Positions 6,314 through 13,588 of a stretch of 14,817 bases of DNA are shown here, in pieces. Positions within the stretch are counted from its first letter, which is position 1; the number at the start of each line of letters is the position of its first letter. The translations under genes were made by a program, and so were the position numbers. This DNA is from Treponema sp. (lineage in GTDB: Bacteria; Spirochaetota; Spirochaetia; Treponematales; Breznakiellaceae): positions 1 to 14,817 of the forward strand of contig JAISLX010000077.1 of NCBI GenBank assembly GCA_031277045.1, read 5' to 3'. Below the pieces are notes generated by a model. It was not told the origin of the DNA and did no database searches. It worked only from the letters and a program-made list of their open reading frames with translations.

Positions 6314-8015
6314 GCGCGGAACCGTCCTGCCGCTGGGTAAGGAGGAGGCCGTCCATGAAAAGTACCGAAGCGAAGGGGTGGATCGCTGCGTTTGACCGGG
6401 CCAACTGGGTAAGCTGGTAGTCAAAGCGGCCCAGGTAGGGGGTCCCCTCCACTACCATAACGGCGAAGATATCCGCCCCGCTGACCCAGAGGGGGCTTTG
6501 GGGGTGGATATCGTCATTCCCCTGGCTCTTCATTTCCAGGGATTCAGGGTCAATCTCGATAAGCCGGATGGCCCCGACGCCCCGGTTTTCCCCGGCTACG
6601 GCAAAGAGTCTGCCGTTGATGTCGTAGATGGTTCTGGTGTTTATCGTGTTCAGCGCCGAACGGCCCAGTTCCTCGCCGGAATCGGGGGAAACCCGGACGA
6701 TCCGCCCCAGGGGGGAATCCTGTCCCTCGATGATGGCGCCGATAACGCCCGGGGCGGTTCCCTCCCGCGGTTCCTCGTTGATAAGGGTCTGCTGGTCCTG
6801 GGTTATGTTTTCCCGTTCCTCCCGGACCTCTTCCCGTTTTTGTTCGGCCAGTTCCTCGCTGCGCTGGACTTCTTCCCGCTTTTCGTCCACCGCCTCCTGC
6901 CGCCGGTCAAGCGCTTCCTCCCGTTCGGCCAGTTCCCGTTCCCGGGATTCCCGGTCTTCCTGCCCGCTTCCGGGCGCGGCCTGTTCCGGAGCCGCCTGTT
7001 CGGGCGCGGCTTGTTCCGGGGCCGCCTGTTCGGGCGCGGCTTGTTCCGGGGCCGCCGCCTCTGGTTCTTGTTCCCGCTGCACGGGTTCCTGCTGTTCCGT
7101 CTCGCCGGGGCGCGCCTCATCTACCCGCTGTTGTTCCCCGCCAGGTGGTTGACCCTGTTCCTCCTCGAGCCGGCGCCGCTCCTCGTTAATTTGGCGCCGT
7201 TCCTCGTCGATGCGCTGTTGTTCCGCCTCGGCTTCCCGCCGCTGTTCCTGGGCCCGCTGTTCGGCTTCCTCCGCTTCCCGCTCCTTGAGGTCCACCATGT
7301 CCTGCCGCTGTTCAATCCCCATATCCCCGTCTTTGCGCAGTTCTCCCACCACCTGAGTGTCCGATACGACGCTGGTGTCTATCGCGGAAAGGGAGTGGGG
7401 CTGCCCCAGCCCCAGGGGGATAAGTATCAGGGTCTGGCCCGGCCATTCGTCAAAGCGGATGGAAAGGCCCGCCTGTTCCGGGCTAAGTTCGGCGACAACC
7501 GGTCCCTTGTAACGTCCGGTGACGTAGTCCCAATTCCCCCGGTACACCGCGTTGTAGATGGTAATGTACTGGGCAAGCAGGGCCGCGTCTCCGGCGTTGT
7601 AGGCGTAGGCCGCCTCCAGATAACCCTGGATGATGAGCCGCAGGTTCCGGATATGGTCCACCCCGGCATCGTAACCCAGGCCGATAATATCGGCGTCCAG
7701 TTTGGAATCTTCGGCGGGACCGGTTGCATGGATGACGAAGTACCGGTTCCGCGACCCGGCGCGGGCGGCTCCCTCAAAGATTGCCTGGCCCAGGCCGTAG
7801 CCGATGCCGTATATCTGGTCCCTGGTTTCGATTCTGGTCTGGGGACCTTCGTAGCTAAAAAACGATATGGGGGCCTGGTTTTGTTCCAGTTCGTTCTCGT
7901 TGACCTGGGCGGAGAGGGAAAAGGAAAGCAATAACACAATTCCAAACGCCAAGGGCCTTCGTAAGGCTTCCGGTTTTGGAAAAACAACCTCGGTTTGTAA
8001 AAAAAATCGGCGCAT
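6279..8015 (-). CDS. P83/P100 family (Borrelia P83-like) exported protein
   Basis: I recognise this 578-residue protein as the spirochaetal P83/P100 antigen family, periplasmic or envelope proteins of unknown biochemical function. The signal peptide has an unusually long N-region (MRRFF and on) and a hydrophobic core at about 22-34, with cleavage likely after Ala36. A folded N-terminal domain spans about 48-225 (GYGLGQAIFEGA, YVTGRYKG). It is followed by an Arg/Glu-rich coiled coil (about 240-288), a PEQAA repeat array (about 323-348), a second charged coiled coil (about 350-410) and a C-terminal beta-rich domain (about 420-578). The ATG at 8015 has AGAGG 6 bases upstream. It follows the beta-propeller gene by 66 bases in the same direction, probably in one operon. 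A perfect palindrome abuts its stop codon. Confidence 0.88.
   Translation of the reverse strand: MRRFFLQTEVVFPKPEALRRPLAFGIVLLLSFSLSAQVNENELEQNQAPISFFSYEGPQTRIETRDQIYGIGYGLGQAIFEGAARAGSRNRYFVIHATGPAEDSKLDADIIGLGYDAGVDHIRNLRLIIQGYLEAAYAYNAGDAALLAQYITIYNAVYRGNWDYVTGRYKGPVVAELSPEQAGLSIRFDEWPGQTLILIPLGLGQPHSLSAIDTSVVSDTQVVGELRKDGDMGIEQRQDMVDLKEREAEEAEQRAQEQRREAEAEQQRIDEERRQINEERRRLEEEQGQPPGGEQQRVDEARPGETEQQEPVQREQEPEAAAPEQAAPEQAAPEQAAPEQAAPEQAAPGSGQEDRESRERELAEREEALDRRQEAVDEKREEVQRSEELAEQKREEVREERENITQDQQTLINEEPREGTAPGVIGAIIEGQDSPLGRIVRVSPDSGEELGRSALNTINTRTIYDINGRLFAVAGENRGVGAIRLIEIDPESLEMKSQGNDDIHPQSPLWVSGADIFAVMVVEGTPYLGRFDYQLTQLARSNAAIHPFASVLFMDGLLLTQRQDGSALILNPQTLTEP
6976..7050. repeat. In-frame 15/30-base tandem repeat in the P83/P100 gene
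   Basis: A 30-base unit at 6991-7020 is repeated exactly at 7021-7050, and a diverged 15-base copy lies at 6976-6990. Each unit codes for two five-residue PEQAA-type repeats between the two coiled coils. All copies keep the frame. Perfect identity suggests recent expansion by slippage, so copy number may differ between strains. Confidence 0.85.
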
Positions 8016-8032
8016 ACAGGACCTCTTAGTAA

Positions 8033-8056
8033 CCGGCGTTTTTGCGGATACGCCGG
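8033..8056. other. Short hairpin between the beta-propeller and P83/P100 genes
   Basis: CCGGCGT at 8033-8039 and ACGCCGG at 8050-8056 form a 7-bp stem around a 10-base loop in the 66-base spacer. No T-tract follows in the direction of transcription. It might be a processing or attenuation site between the two cotranscribed genes; its role is unknown. Confidence 0.3.
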
Positions 8057-8081
8057 AATTGGAAATACCATAAAACTACAC

Positions 8082-9851
8082 TTATTTAAACAGCTTCTCA
8101 AGTTCCTGTTTCGCCAAATTTCGGATATAATTGGGCTTGTTTGAGGAATTGAGACTGCTGAGAACGCTGATTCCCATACCGCTGAGAAGGGGGCCGGAAT
8201 AACGGCACAGGGCGCCGGTGGCGGAGATAACGGCGCTCATGACTTGTTCTTCCCGAAAGCCGGCGGACAGCACCACGCCGGAAAAAGCCCGCAAGGCGGC
8301 GCCGTCATGATCCGCGCCAACAACGCCGATTGCCTGGGCCGCGGCGTTCTTGATTACCGGGTCAGGGTCTTCCCTGAAGACGCGGGCCAGGAACGGGACA
8401 AGTTCCCGGGAACCGATAAGGGCCAGAAGCCGCAGCGAATTAACCCGGTACTGTATGGATACCAGCGGCGAAAAATAAGGAACATCGGGATTCTGCCTTG
8501 CGGCGGCGGTTTCCATAAGGTAGGCGGTGTACTCAGGTTCCTTCGCGCCCACCTGTCCCGCCGCGATATCCTGTTCGATAATCCTCAACTGGCGTTTTAC
8601 CTGGACTTCCTCCCAGCGCGGGGATTCGCCGGCCCAGAAAAAGGGCGGAAGGCTGCCGAGTCCGTAATCCCCTTCCGGTTTGGGGCCATACGCGGATTGG
8701 GGCAGGCGGCGGACCTTGTCTTCCAGCCTAAAGGCGTAGAGAATCCAGTCTTCTCCCCCGGAATAGAGGATTCCGTCGTCCCCAAAACTGGGGACGGAGG
8801 CGGCTCCCCCCAAATCCAGGCGCCAGATCAGCCTGCCGTCCCCGCTAAAACCGGCGGCCCCGGATCTGGAAAGCGCGTAAATCCCCCGTTCATCGTAAAG
8901 CAGCGCCGGCTGTTCCCCCGCCCCAATCCGGACACGGCTGTCCACGGACCACAACGTTTCCCCGCTCAGGCCCTGGAGCCCCAGAAGGCGGCCCCCTTCC
9001 AGCATCAGCGCCACCTTGAGCCCCTGGGCGGCGGCGGCCAGAGGGCTGCCCTCAAGCCGGGACAGGGGCTGCGGACCCTGGTTAAAATCGGCGGACCTGA
9101 AATCGGCGAATTCCACGCCGCCGTTGGGGTAAAAAATAAGGACCCTGCCGCCCTTCCCGCCGGGGCCCAGAGGGACAATGACACGGGGTACGGCGGAAAG
9201 GTAAAGGGTTCCGGTCTGCCCAAAGGGGCCAACACGCAGCAGAATCGCGTTTGTCAGGACCAGCATGATCCCCCCGTCATGGTCGGGAATTGGCGTAAGG
9301 GCGATACCGGCCCCCAGCTTCCGCTGCCACAGAAGCCGCCCCGATATGGTGAGGCAGAAAATCCTGTCCCCCGCGGGGGCGAAAATCCGGCCGTCCCAGC
9401 CCAGGATCACCGGGCCGGAAAGGGGGACCCCCAGGTTCCGGCGCCACAGTTCCCGTCCTACCCGGTTGACCGCGATAAGAATTCCATTGGTTCTGGAAAA
9501 ATAACTGACGCCTTCGGGGGAACGGTTCAGGTAGGGACTAACCTTGCCCTGGGCGGAGTAGGTCCACAGCGTGGTTCCTTTAGCGGAGAGGGCCTTGAGG
9601 TCCCCTGAATCCATCAATACCACTGCCGCGCCGGCCTGTACGGAAGGCGGGCCGACCACCGCCCCGCCCAGGGGCAGCCGCCACAGGGGGGGGACCGCGG
9701 TCTGGGCGCAGAGAGGACCGCCCGGCAGAATCAAAAATACGGCCAGAATCACGAGGAGTCCGGCCCGGAAGTCCCCCGCCGGACAGCCCCGGACAGCGCT
9801 GTTTTGGAAAAAGCCCCCGGCCCGGCGGATACGCGCCGCCCCGCTATCCAT
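8082..9851 (-). CDS. Exported PQQ-like beta-propeller protein with C-terminal HEAT-like repeats
   Basis: This 589-residue protein has a hydrophobic segment at about 30-46 and likely signal cleavage after Ala49 (PLCAQ), so it probably acts in the periplasm. Residues of about 55-380 show repeated beta-propeller signatures of the PQQ/BamB-like kind: a Trp-containing strand such as LWRLP, LWTYS, LWRRNLG, LLWQRKLG, LWSVD and LIWRLDLG, each roughly one blade apart. Residues of about 440-589 are helical and resemble HEAT repeats (VPFLARVFREDPDPVIKNAA). Such folds are usually protein-binding scaffolds, so this is not likely to be a quinone enzyme. The ATG at 9851 overlaps the upstream methyltransferase stop by 8 bases and has an AGGA site 7 bases before it; a TTG at 9872 is a less likely start. 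The specific function is unknown. Confidence 0.82.
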   Translation of the reverse strand: MDSGAARIRRAGGFFQNSAVRGCPAGDFRAGLLVILAVFLILPGGPLCAQTAVPPLWRLPLGGAVVGPPSVQAGAAVVLMDSGDLKALSAKGTTLWTYSAQGKVSPYLNRSPEGVSYFSRTNGILIAVNRVGRELWRRNLGVPLSGPVILGWDGRIFAPAGDRIFCLTISGRLLWQRKLGAGIALTPIPDHDGGIMLVLTNAILLRVGPFGQTGTLYLSAVPRVIVPLGPGGKGGRVLIFYPNGGVEFADFRSADFNQGPQPLSRLEGSPLAAAAQGLKVALMLEGGRLLGLQGLSGETLWSVDSRVRIGAGEQPALLYDERGIYALSRSGAAGFSGDGRLIWRLDLGGAASVPSFGDDGILYSGGEDWILYAFRLEDKVRRLPQSAYGPKPEGDYGLGSLPPFFWAGESPRWEEVQVKRQLRIIEQDIAAGQVGAKEPEYTAYLMETAAARQNPDVPYFSPLVSIQYRVNSLRLLALIGSRELVPFLARVFREDPDPVIKNAAAQAIGVVGADHDGAALRAFSGVVLSAGFREEQVMSAVISATGALCRYSGPLLSGMGISVLSSLNSSNKPNYIRNLAKQELEKLFK

Positions 9852-11070
9852 GTTTGTTCCTAAACAGGGCAAGGCTTTCGATGTGGGCGGTCTGGGGGTA
9901 AAAATCGTAACAGGTTAGATTCTCTAGTTCCCAGGCTCCCCCGAGCAGTTCCCCGCTGTCCCGGGCCAGGGTGGCGGGATTACACGAAACGTAGGCCAGC
10001 AGGGAGGCCGGCCCCCGGGCAAGCCAGCGCCGCATGGGGGGGGAAAGCCCCCGCCGGGGAGGATCCGCGACAATAAGGCCGTACCTGGGGGCCGGCCGTT
10101 TCGATTCTTGCATCCTCACCCATTCATTGCCGGTGAGGGCGTAAAAGTTGTGGTTCCCGGGATCGAGGTTACGCCGGGCCAGCGCCAGGGCAGCCCGGTT
10201 TTCTTCCAGCAGATCGGCCCGCGAAAAATGCGCGGACAGAAAGCTGGCGAAGGTCCCCACCCCGCAGTACAGATCCGCCAGGGGCAGCGAGGGGTCCGCC
10301 CCGGCGGCGATTGACGCCAGGTCCTCCGCCAGGACTTCCAGCATGGCCGCGTTGCTCTGGAAAAACAGCCCTGCCTCTATCAAAAGTTCCCGGTCCCGAA
10401 GCCGCACCCGTCCCCGGTTCCGGCCCCCTTCCACCAGCACAAGACCGTCCCGGCTGTAGACGGTAAAACGGTCCCGGCCTTCCGGCGCCGCCAGTTCCCC
10501 CGAAGCAAGCAGGGCGCGGATCCCCGGATCGGCGACCGGACAGTCTTCCACCGGGATTACCGGGGGAATCGCCTGGTTTTCCGCCCCGGCCTGGGACATA
10601 AAGCCCACCCGTGGACCGGACGGAACCTGTTCCCCGCCCCGGACAGCGTGTAGTTGTACCCGGTTGCGGTATTCCCATGCTTCGGAAGGGAGTGAGCGGA
10701 GGGCCTTCAGCGCCTCACAGCCGGCCCCGGAAACACCGCCCAGGCGGCAAAAACTTTCCCGCAGAATGTGCGCCTTTAGCTCAATCTGGAACGGGTAGTC
10801 CAGATGCTGAAACGGACAGCCCCCGCAGCCTCCCGGTCCGGTAGTTTTACGGAGGGGACAGCGGGGTTCCACCCGCCGGGCGGAAGGCTCCAGAATCTCC
10901 ACCAGGGCGGCCTCCGCCCAGCTTCCGTGGTTGCGTTGAACCCTGGCCCGGACTTGTTCCCCCGGAGCGGTATGGCAGATAAACACCGCCTGGCCCTTGT
11001 AACGGGCTATCCCCGCGCCCCCCGGTACAATTCCTTCCACCTTTACGCTGATAAGATCCCCCTGAACCAT
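9844..11070 (-). CDS. RlmD/TrmA-family RNA (uracil-5-)-methyltransferase
   Basis: This SAM-dependent enzyme would methylate a uridine at C5, most likely in 23S rRNA as RlmD/RumA does. From the ATG at 11070 it has 408 residues. A TRAM RNA-binding domain covers about 1-60 (ISVKVEGIVPGGAGIARY). Four cysteines fit the iron-sulfur site: Cys71, Cys82, Cys85 and probably Cys177. The SAM motif DLYCGVGTF is at 266-274, FQSN at 237-240, and the catalytic Cys363 lies in SCNPATLARD. An ATG at 11133 would add 21 residues that do not look like TRAM, so I rejected it. The gene is divergent from the hydrolase gene, and its stop overlaps the start of the beta-propeller gene. It could act on tRNA instead, since the family is broad. 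Confidence 0.9.
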   Translation of the reverse strand: MVQGDLISVKVEGIVPGGAGIARYKGQAVFICHTAPGEQVRARVQRNHGSWAEAALVEILEPSARRVEPRCPLRKTTGPGGCGGCPFQHLDYPFQIELKAHILRESFCRLGGVSGAGCEALKALRSLPSEAWEYRNRVQLHAVRGGEQVPSGPRVGFMSQAGAENQAIPPVIPVEDCPVADPGIRALLASGELAAPEGRDRFTVYSRDGLVLVEGGRNRGRVRLRDRELLIEAGLFFQSNAAMLEVLAEDLASIAAGADPSLPLADLYCGVGTFASFLSAHFSRADLLEENRAALALARRNLDPGNHNFYALTGNEWVRMQESKRPAPRYGLIVADPPRRGLSPPMRRWLARGPASLLAYVSCNPATLARDSGELLGGAWELENLTCYDFYPQTAHIESLALFRNKHG

Positions 11071-11079
11071 TGGAGTAAG

Positions 11080-11088
11080 GCTATACCA
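11080..11088 (-). promoter_or_regulatory. Extended -10 element before the methyltransferase gene
   Basis: On the minus strand TGG followed by TATAGC forms an extended -10 box, 9 bases from the ATG at 11070. No good -35 box lies at the right distance. If used, it would give a mRNA with a leader of only a few bases. The ATG has no clear ribosome site, which fits. Confidence 0.4.
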
Positions 11089-11100
11089 CAAAGGGTAGAA

Positions 11101-11129
11101 TTGATAGAACGGGCAATAAAGAGTACAAT
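11101..11129 (+). promoter_or_regulatory. Sigma-70-type promoter of the hydrolase gene, probably leaderless
   Basis: TTGATA (11101-11106, 5 of 6 consensus bases), a 17-base spacer and TACAAT (11124-11129, 5 of 6) precede the ATG at 11136 by 6 bases. The normal start point, about 7 bases past the -10 box, would be the A of the ATG. There is no ribosome site. The promoter shares a short divergent region with the methyltransferase gene. Confidence 0.65.
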
Positions 11130-11135
11130 CCATGC

Positions 11136-12143
11136 ATGGATGAACAAACTATCCAGGCGGACTCAACGGACTGGCTGCCCACAACCCGGAAAGAACGGCT
11201 TTTTATACGGCGATGGGTTTCGGTACAACCGGGTTTTGACCAGCCCCGTGCCGTTTTGCAGATTGTACACGGCATGGCCGAACATTCGCTCCGCTATGAA
11301 CGGTTTGCCCGCCGCCTTAATGCCGAAGGCATCGAAGTGTGGGCCATGGATCTGCGGGGGCATGGGCATACGGCGGACCCCGCGGTCAACGACCCCGGCT
11401 GGGGCGGGCTGCTGGGGCACTGCGCCGATCGCAACGGCGTTTCTCTGGTAACCGGCGACATAGAAACCCTGAACCGGTTTATCCTGGAAAAGCGGCCCGG
11501 CGTTCCCCTTTTTCTTATGGGCCATTCCTGGGGTTCCTTTCTGGTTCAATATTACATAGAAAATTACGCTCCCCCAACAGGAACCATGCTTGCCGGTTGT
11601 ATCCTTTCGGGAACCAGGGGCCCCGGCGGTCTTAAAACACGGGCCGGCGCCCTGATTATGGCTCTTGCCGCCGGGCTGACGGGGAGCCGGCGCTATTGTT
11701 CCCTTTCACGGGCCCTGGCGGACGGCTCTTACAACAAACCCTTCCGGCCCAACCGGACCCCGTTCGACTGGCTTTCCCGCGATAAAACGGAAGTAGACAG
11801 TTATGCCGCGGACCGTCTTTGCGGCTTCCGCTGTTCGTCCGGTTTTTACCGGGATATGGCCGCCCTTTTGAACCGCATCCACCGGCCTGAAATCCTGGGA
11901 CGGATAAACCGGCAGCTTCCCATTTATGTGTTTTCCGGCAGCGCCGATCCCGTGGGGGACATGGGCTCCAGCCCCGCCGCGCTGGTGGATCTGTACCGGA
12001 ACCTAGGGATTCAGGACCTGGAATTCGCCCTGTATCCCGATGCCCGGCATGAATGTTTGAACGAGACCAACCGGGAAGAAGTAACTGAAAATCTTCTTGC
12101 CTGGATTCTGAAACACATTCCCCCCGGCGGGGGGAACGCCTAG
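11136..12143 (+). CDS. Alpha/beta hydrolase, monoacylglycerol lipase/lysophospholipase-like
   Basis: This 335-residue cytoplasmic hydrolase (no signal peptide) belongs to the serine aminopeptidase S33/monoacylglycerol lipase-like group, which splits ester bonds in lipids. The fold markers are in order: HGMAEH at 45-50 near the oxyanion hole, DLRGHG at 72-77, the nucleophile Ser131 in GHSWG, the acid Asp271 in SADPVG and the base His305 in DARHE. The cap region (about 160-245) is Arg-rich. The ATG at 11136 sits directly downstream of a good promoter without a ribosome site; the ATG at 11132 is in another frame and stops at once. A GC-rich 8-bp hairpin covers its last codons. The substrate cannot be named from the sequence. 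Confidence 0.88.
   Translation: MDEQTIQADSTDWLPTTRKERLFIRRWVSVQPGFDQPRAVLQIVHGMAEHSLRYERFARRLNAEGIEVWAMDLRGHGHTADPAVNDPGWGGLLGHCADRNGVSLVTGDIETLNRFILEKRPGVPLFLMGHSWGSFLVQYYIENYAPPTGTMLAGCILSGTRGPGGLKTRAGALIMALAAGLTGSRRYCSLSRALADGSYNKPFRPNRTPFDWLSRDKTEVDSYAADRLCGFRCSSGFYRDMAALLNRIHRPEILGRINRQLPIYVFSGSADPVGDMGSSPAALVDLYRNLGIQDLEFALYPDARHECLNETNREEVTENLLAWILKHIPPGGGNA
12118..12136 (+). terminator. GC-rich hairpin at the end of the hydrolase gene
   Basis: TTCCCCCC (12118-12125) and GGGGGGAA (12129-12136) form an 8-bp stem with a 3-base loop, ending 5 bases before the stop codon. There is no T-tract directly after it, though TTTTT occurs near 12165. It may weaken read-through into the poly(A) polymerase gene. 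The rest of the spacer (12144-12226) holds a 5-bp hairpin at 12188-12200 and a GGGGGGA ribosome site. Confidence 0.35.
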
Positions 12144-12226
12144 CAGCCTGTCGCGCTTGCGGGTTTTTACGGTTATTTGGGGTTGTATGCGCAAAGCGCA
12201 GCAAACTACCTGCGGGGGGATTTTTC

Positions 12227-13525
12227 ATGCGTTTCCGCTATTCAACAGCTAAAGACGGGAAACCAGTCAAAAAAGCGGCGGTCTATACCCCGGATGAACA
12301 CGGTATCCCCTTTTCCAATGTTGACATTGACGCGATCCGTGTTGTCGAGCGGCTTAAAGCTTCCGGCTTTGACAGTTACATCGTGGGCGGCGCCGTGCGC
12401 GACCTTATCCTGGGCAAAAAGCCCAAAGATTTCGACATTGTAAGCGAGGCAAGCCCGGCCCGTATCAGGAAAATTTTCCGCAATTCCCGGATCATCGGCA
12501 ACCGTTTCCGGCTGGTCCACGTCTACGCCGGCAATAAAATATTCGAAGTCTCCACCTTCCGCTCCCTCAAAGAAGGGCACACGGGCAATTCCTTCGGCAC
12601 CATCGAAGAAGACGTTCTGCGCCGGGATTTTACCGTGAATTCCCTGTTTTACGACCCCCAGCGCCAGCTTGTGGTGGATTTTGTAGGCGGCATGAAGGAT
12701 ATCGGAAAGAAAAAAATCCGTTCCATCATTCCCCTGGACACCATTTTTACCGATGACCCGGTACGGATGATCCGGGCCGTCAAGTACGGCGCCGCCACAG
12801 GCTTCAAACTGCCCCTGTCCCTGCGCTGGAGGATCCGGAAAGATTCATCGCTGCTGGCCCAGGTCTCCCCCTCCCGGCTTACGGAGGAGATCAACAAGAT
12901 CATCCATTCCAGCCGGGCGGCCCGGATTGTCGAGGACCTTGACGCTATGGGGCTGTTCCGCTACCTCCAGCCCAACGCCTCAAAACTGCTCAGGGAAAAC
13001 CCCGTTTTCCGGGAGCGTTACCTGCGGGATCTTAGCGCCGCGCCGGACGGGGAAGGGAAACCCGGCTGGGCCATGAGTTCCCTGGTCCGCGCCTTTCTTG
13101 AAGACACAACCGACTGGAGCCGGACCGACAGCCAGGAAAACTACTATTCCGCCTTTATCGGCGCCCGCCGTTTCGTGCTTCCCATGAACCCCCCGCGCAT
13201 GGAACTGGATCAGGCGGTCAGGCTCATCTTCGCCGAGCACGGCTTCGTGGTAAAACGGGCCCGTTTCCCCATACGCCTGCGGGATTTGGAGGGGGAGCCA
13301 GGCGCGGATGGCGAAAACCGTTCGGGCGAAGGCCCCGCCCGGCCTTTCACCCAGAGCCGCGCCAAAGCCCCGGAGAATCGTGCGCCCGCCGCTCCTCACG
13401 ACAGCCCCCCGGCGGGGGACGGGGCCCCCGGCCAGGCCCCCAGGAAACGCCGGCGGCGGAGGCGGCGGAAAACGCCCGAAGGCGGAACAGCCCCCGGCCC
13501 CCAAAAGGACAACACGGAAGATTAG
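12227..13525 (+). CDS. pcnB: Poly(A) polymerase I, class II nucleotidyltransferase family
   Basis: This 432-residue enzyme would add poly(A) tails to RNA 3' ends and so influence RNA decay. It has the class II nucleotidyltransferase core: YIVGGAVRD (51-59), the metal-binding pair in DFD (Asp68, Asp70) and LRRDFTVNSL (131-140). The stretch IIGNRFRLVHV (89-99) matches the motif that separates bacterial poly(A) polymerases from CCA-adding enzymes, except that Asn92 stands where Arg or Lys is usual. So poly(A) polymerase is preferred. The last 70 or so residues are low-complexity, rich in Pro, Ala and Gly, and contain ten basic residues in a row (406-415), probably an RNA-binding tail. The ATG at 12227 has a G-rich ribosome site 6 bases upstream. 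Confidence 0.87.
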   Translation: MRFRYSTAKDGKPVKKAAVYTPDEHGIPFSNVDIDAIRVVERLKASGFDSYIVGGAVRDLILGKKPKDFDIVSEASPARIRKIFRNSRIIGNRFRLVHVYAGNKIFEVSTFRSLKEGHTGNSFGTIEEDVLRRDFTVNSLFYDPQRQLVVDFVGGMKDIGKKKIRSIIPLDTIFTDDPVRMIRAVKYGAATGFKLPLSLRWRIRKDSSLLAQVSPSRLTEEINKIIHSSRAARIVEDLDAMGLFRYLQPNASKLLRENPVFRERYLRDLSAAPDGEGKPGWAMSSLVRAFLEDTTDWSRTDSQENYYSAFIGARRFVLPMNPPRMELDQAVRLIFAEHGFVVKRARFPIRLRDLEGEPGADGENRSGEGPARPFTQSRAKAPENRAPAAPHDSPPAGDGAPGQAPRKRRRRRRRKTPEGGTAPGPQKDNTED

Positions 13526-13526
13526 A

Positions 13527-13556
13527 GTTGTTCAGAAACTTCAGTTTTTGAACAAC
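13527..13556 (+). terminator. 14-bp hairpin abutting the poly(A) polymerase stop codon
   Basis: Arms at 13527-13540 and 13543-13556 pair over 14 positions with one G-T pair; the two-base loop means the top pairs must open. It starts two bases after the stop, in the same setting (stop, then AGTTTG- or AGTTGT-like arm) as the hairpin at 3010-3043. No T-tract follows, and the aldolase gene begins 33 bases later. Confidence 0.55.
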
Positions 13557-13588
13557 AACGCTTAAAAATATTGAACCGGAGGTATGAG

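Noticed and set aside
6976..7050. Possible CRISPR-like array
   Set aside because: The copies are directly adjacent without spacers and keep the reading frame of the P83/P100 gene, so they are a coding tandem repeat.
6498..7934. Plus-strand 478-residue ORF opposite the P83/P100 gene
   Set aside because: It mirrors the repetitive, GC-rich coding strand, giving a Leu/Phe/Gly-rich repeat protein without family features, and it has no promoter or ribosome site. The minus-strand gene has a signal peptide and known family features.
8244..9608. Plus-strand 454-residue ORF opposite the beta-propeller gene
   Set aside because: It is a Pro/Gly/Gln-rich shadow reading caused by high GC; no motif or start signal was seen.
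11071..11133. N-terminal extension of the methyltransferase from the ATG at 11133
   Set aside because: The 21 added residues, rich in Tyr, Phe and Cys, do not fit a TRAM domain, and the stretch contains the divergent promoter elements. The ATG at 11070 begins the expected domain.
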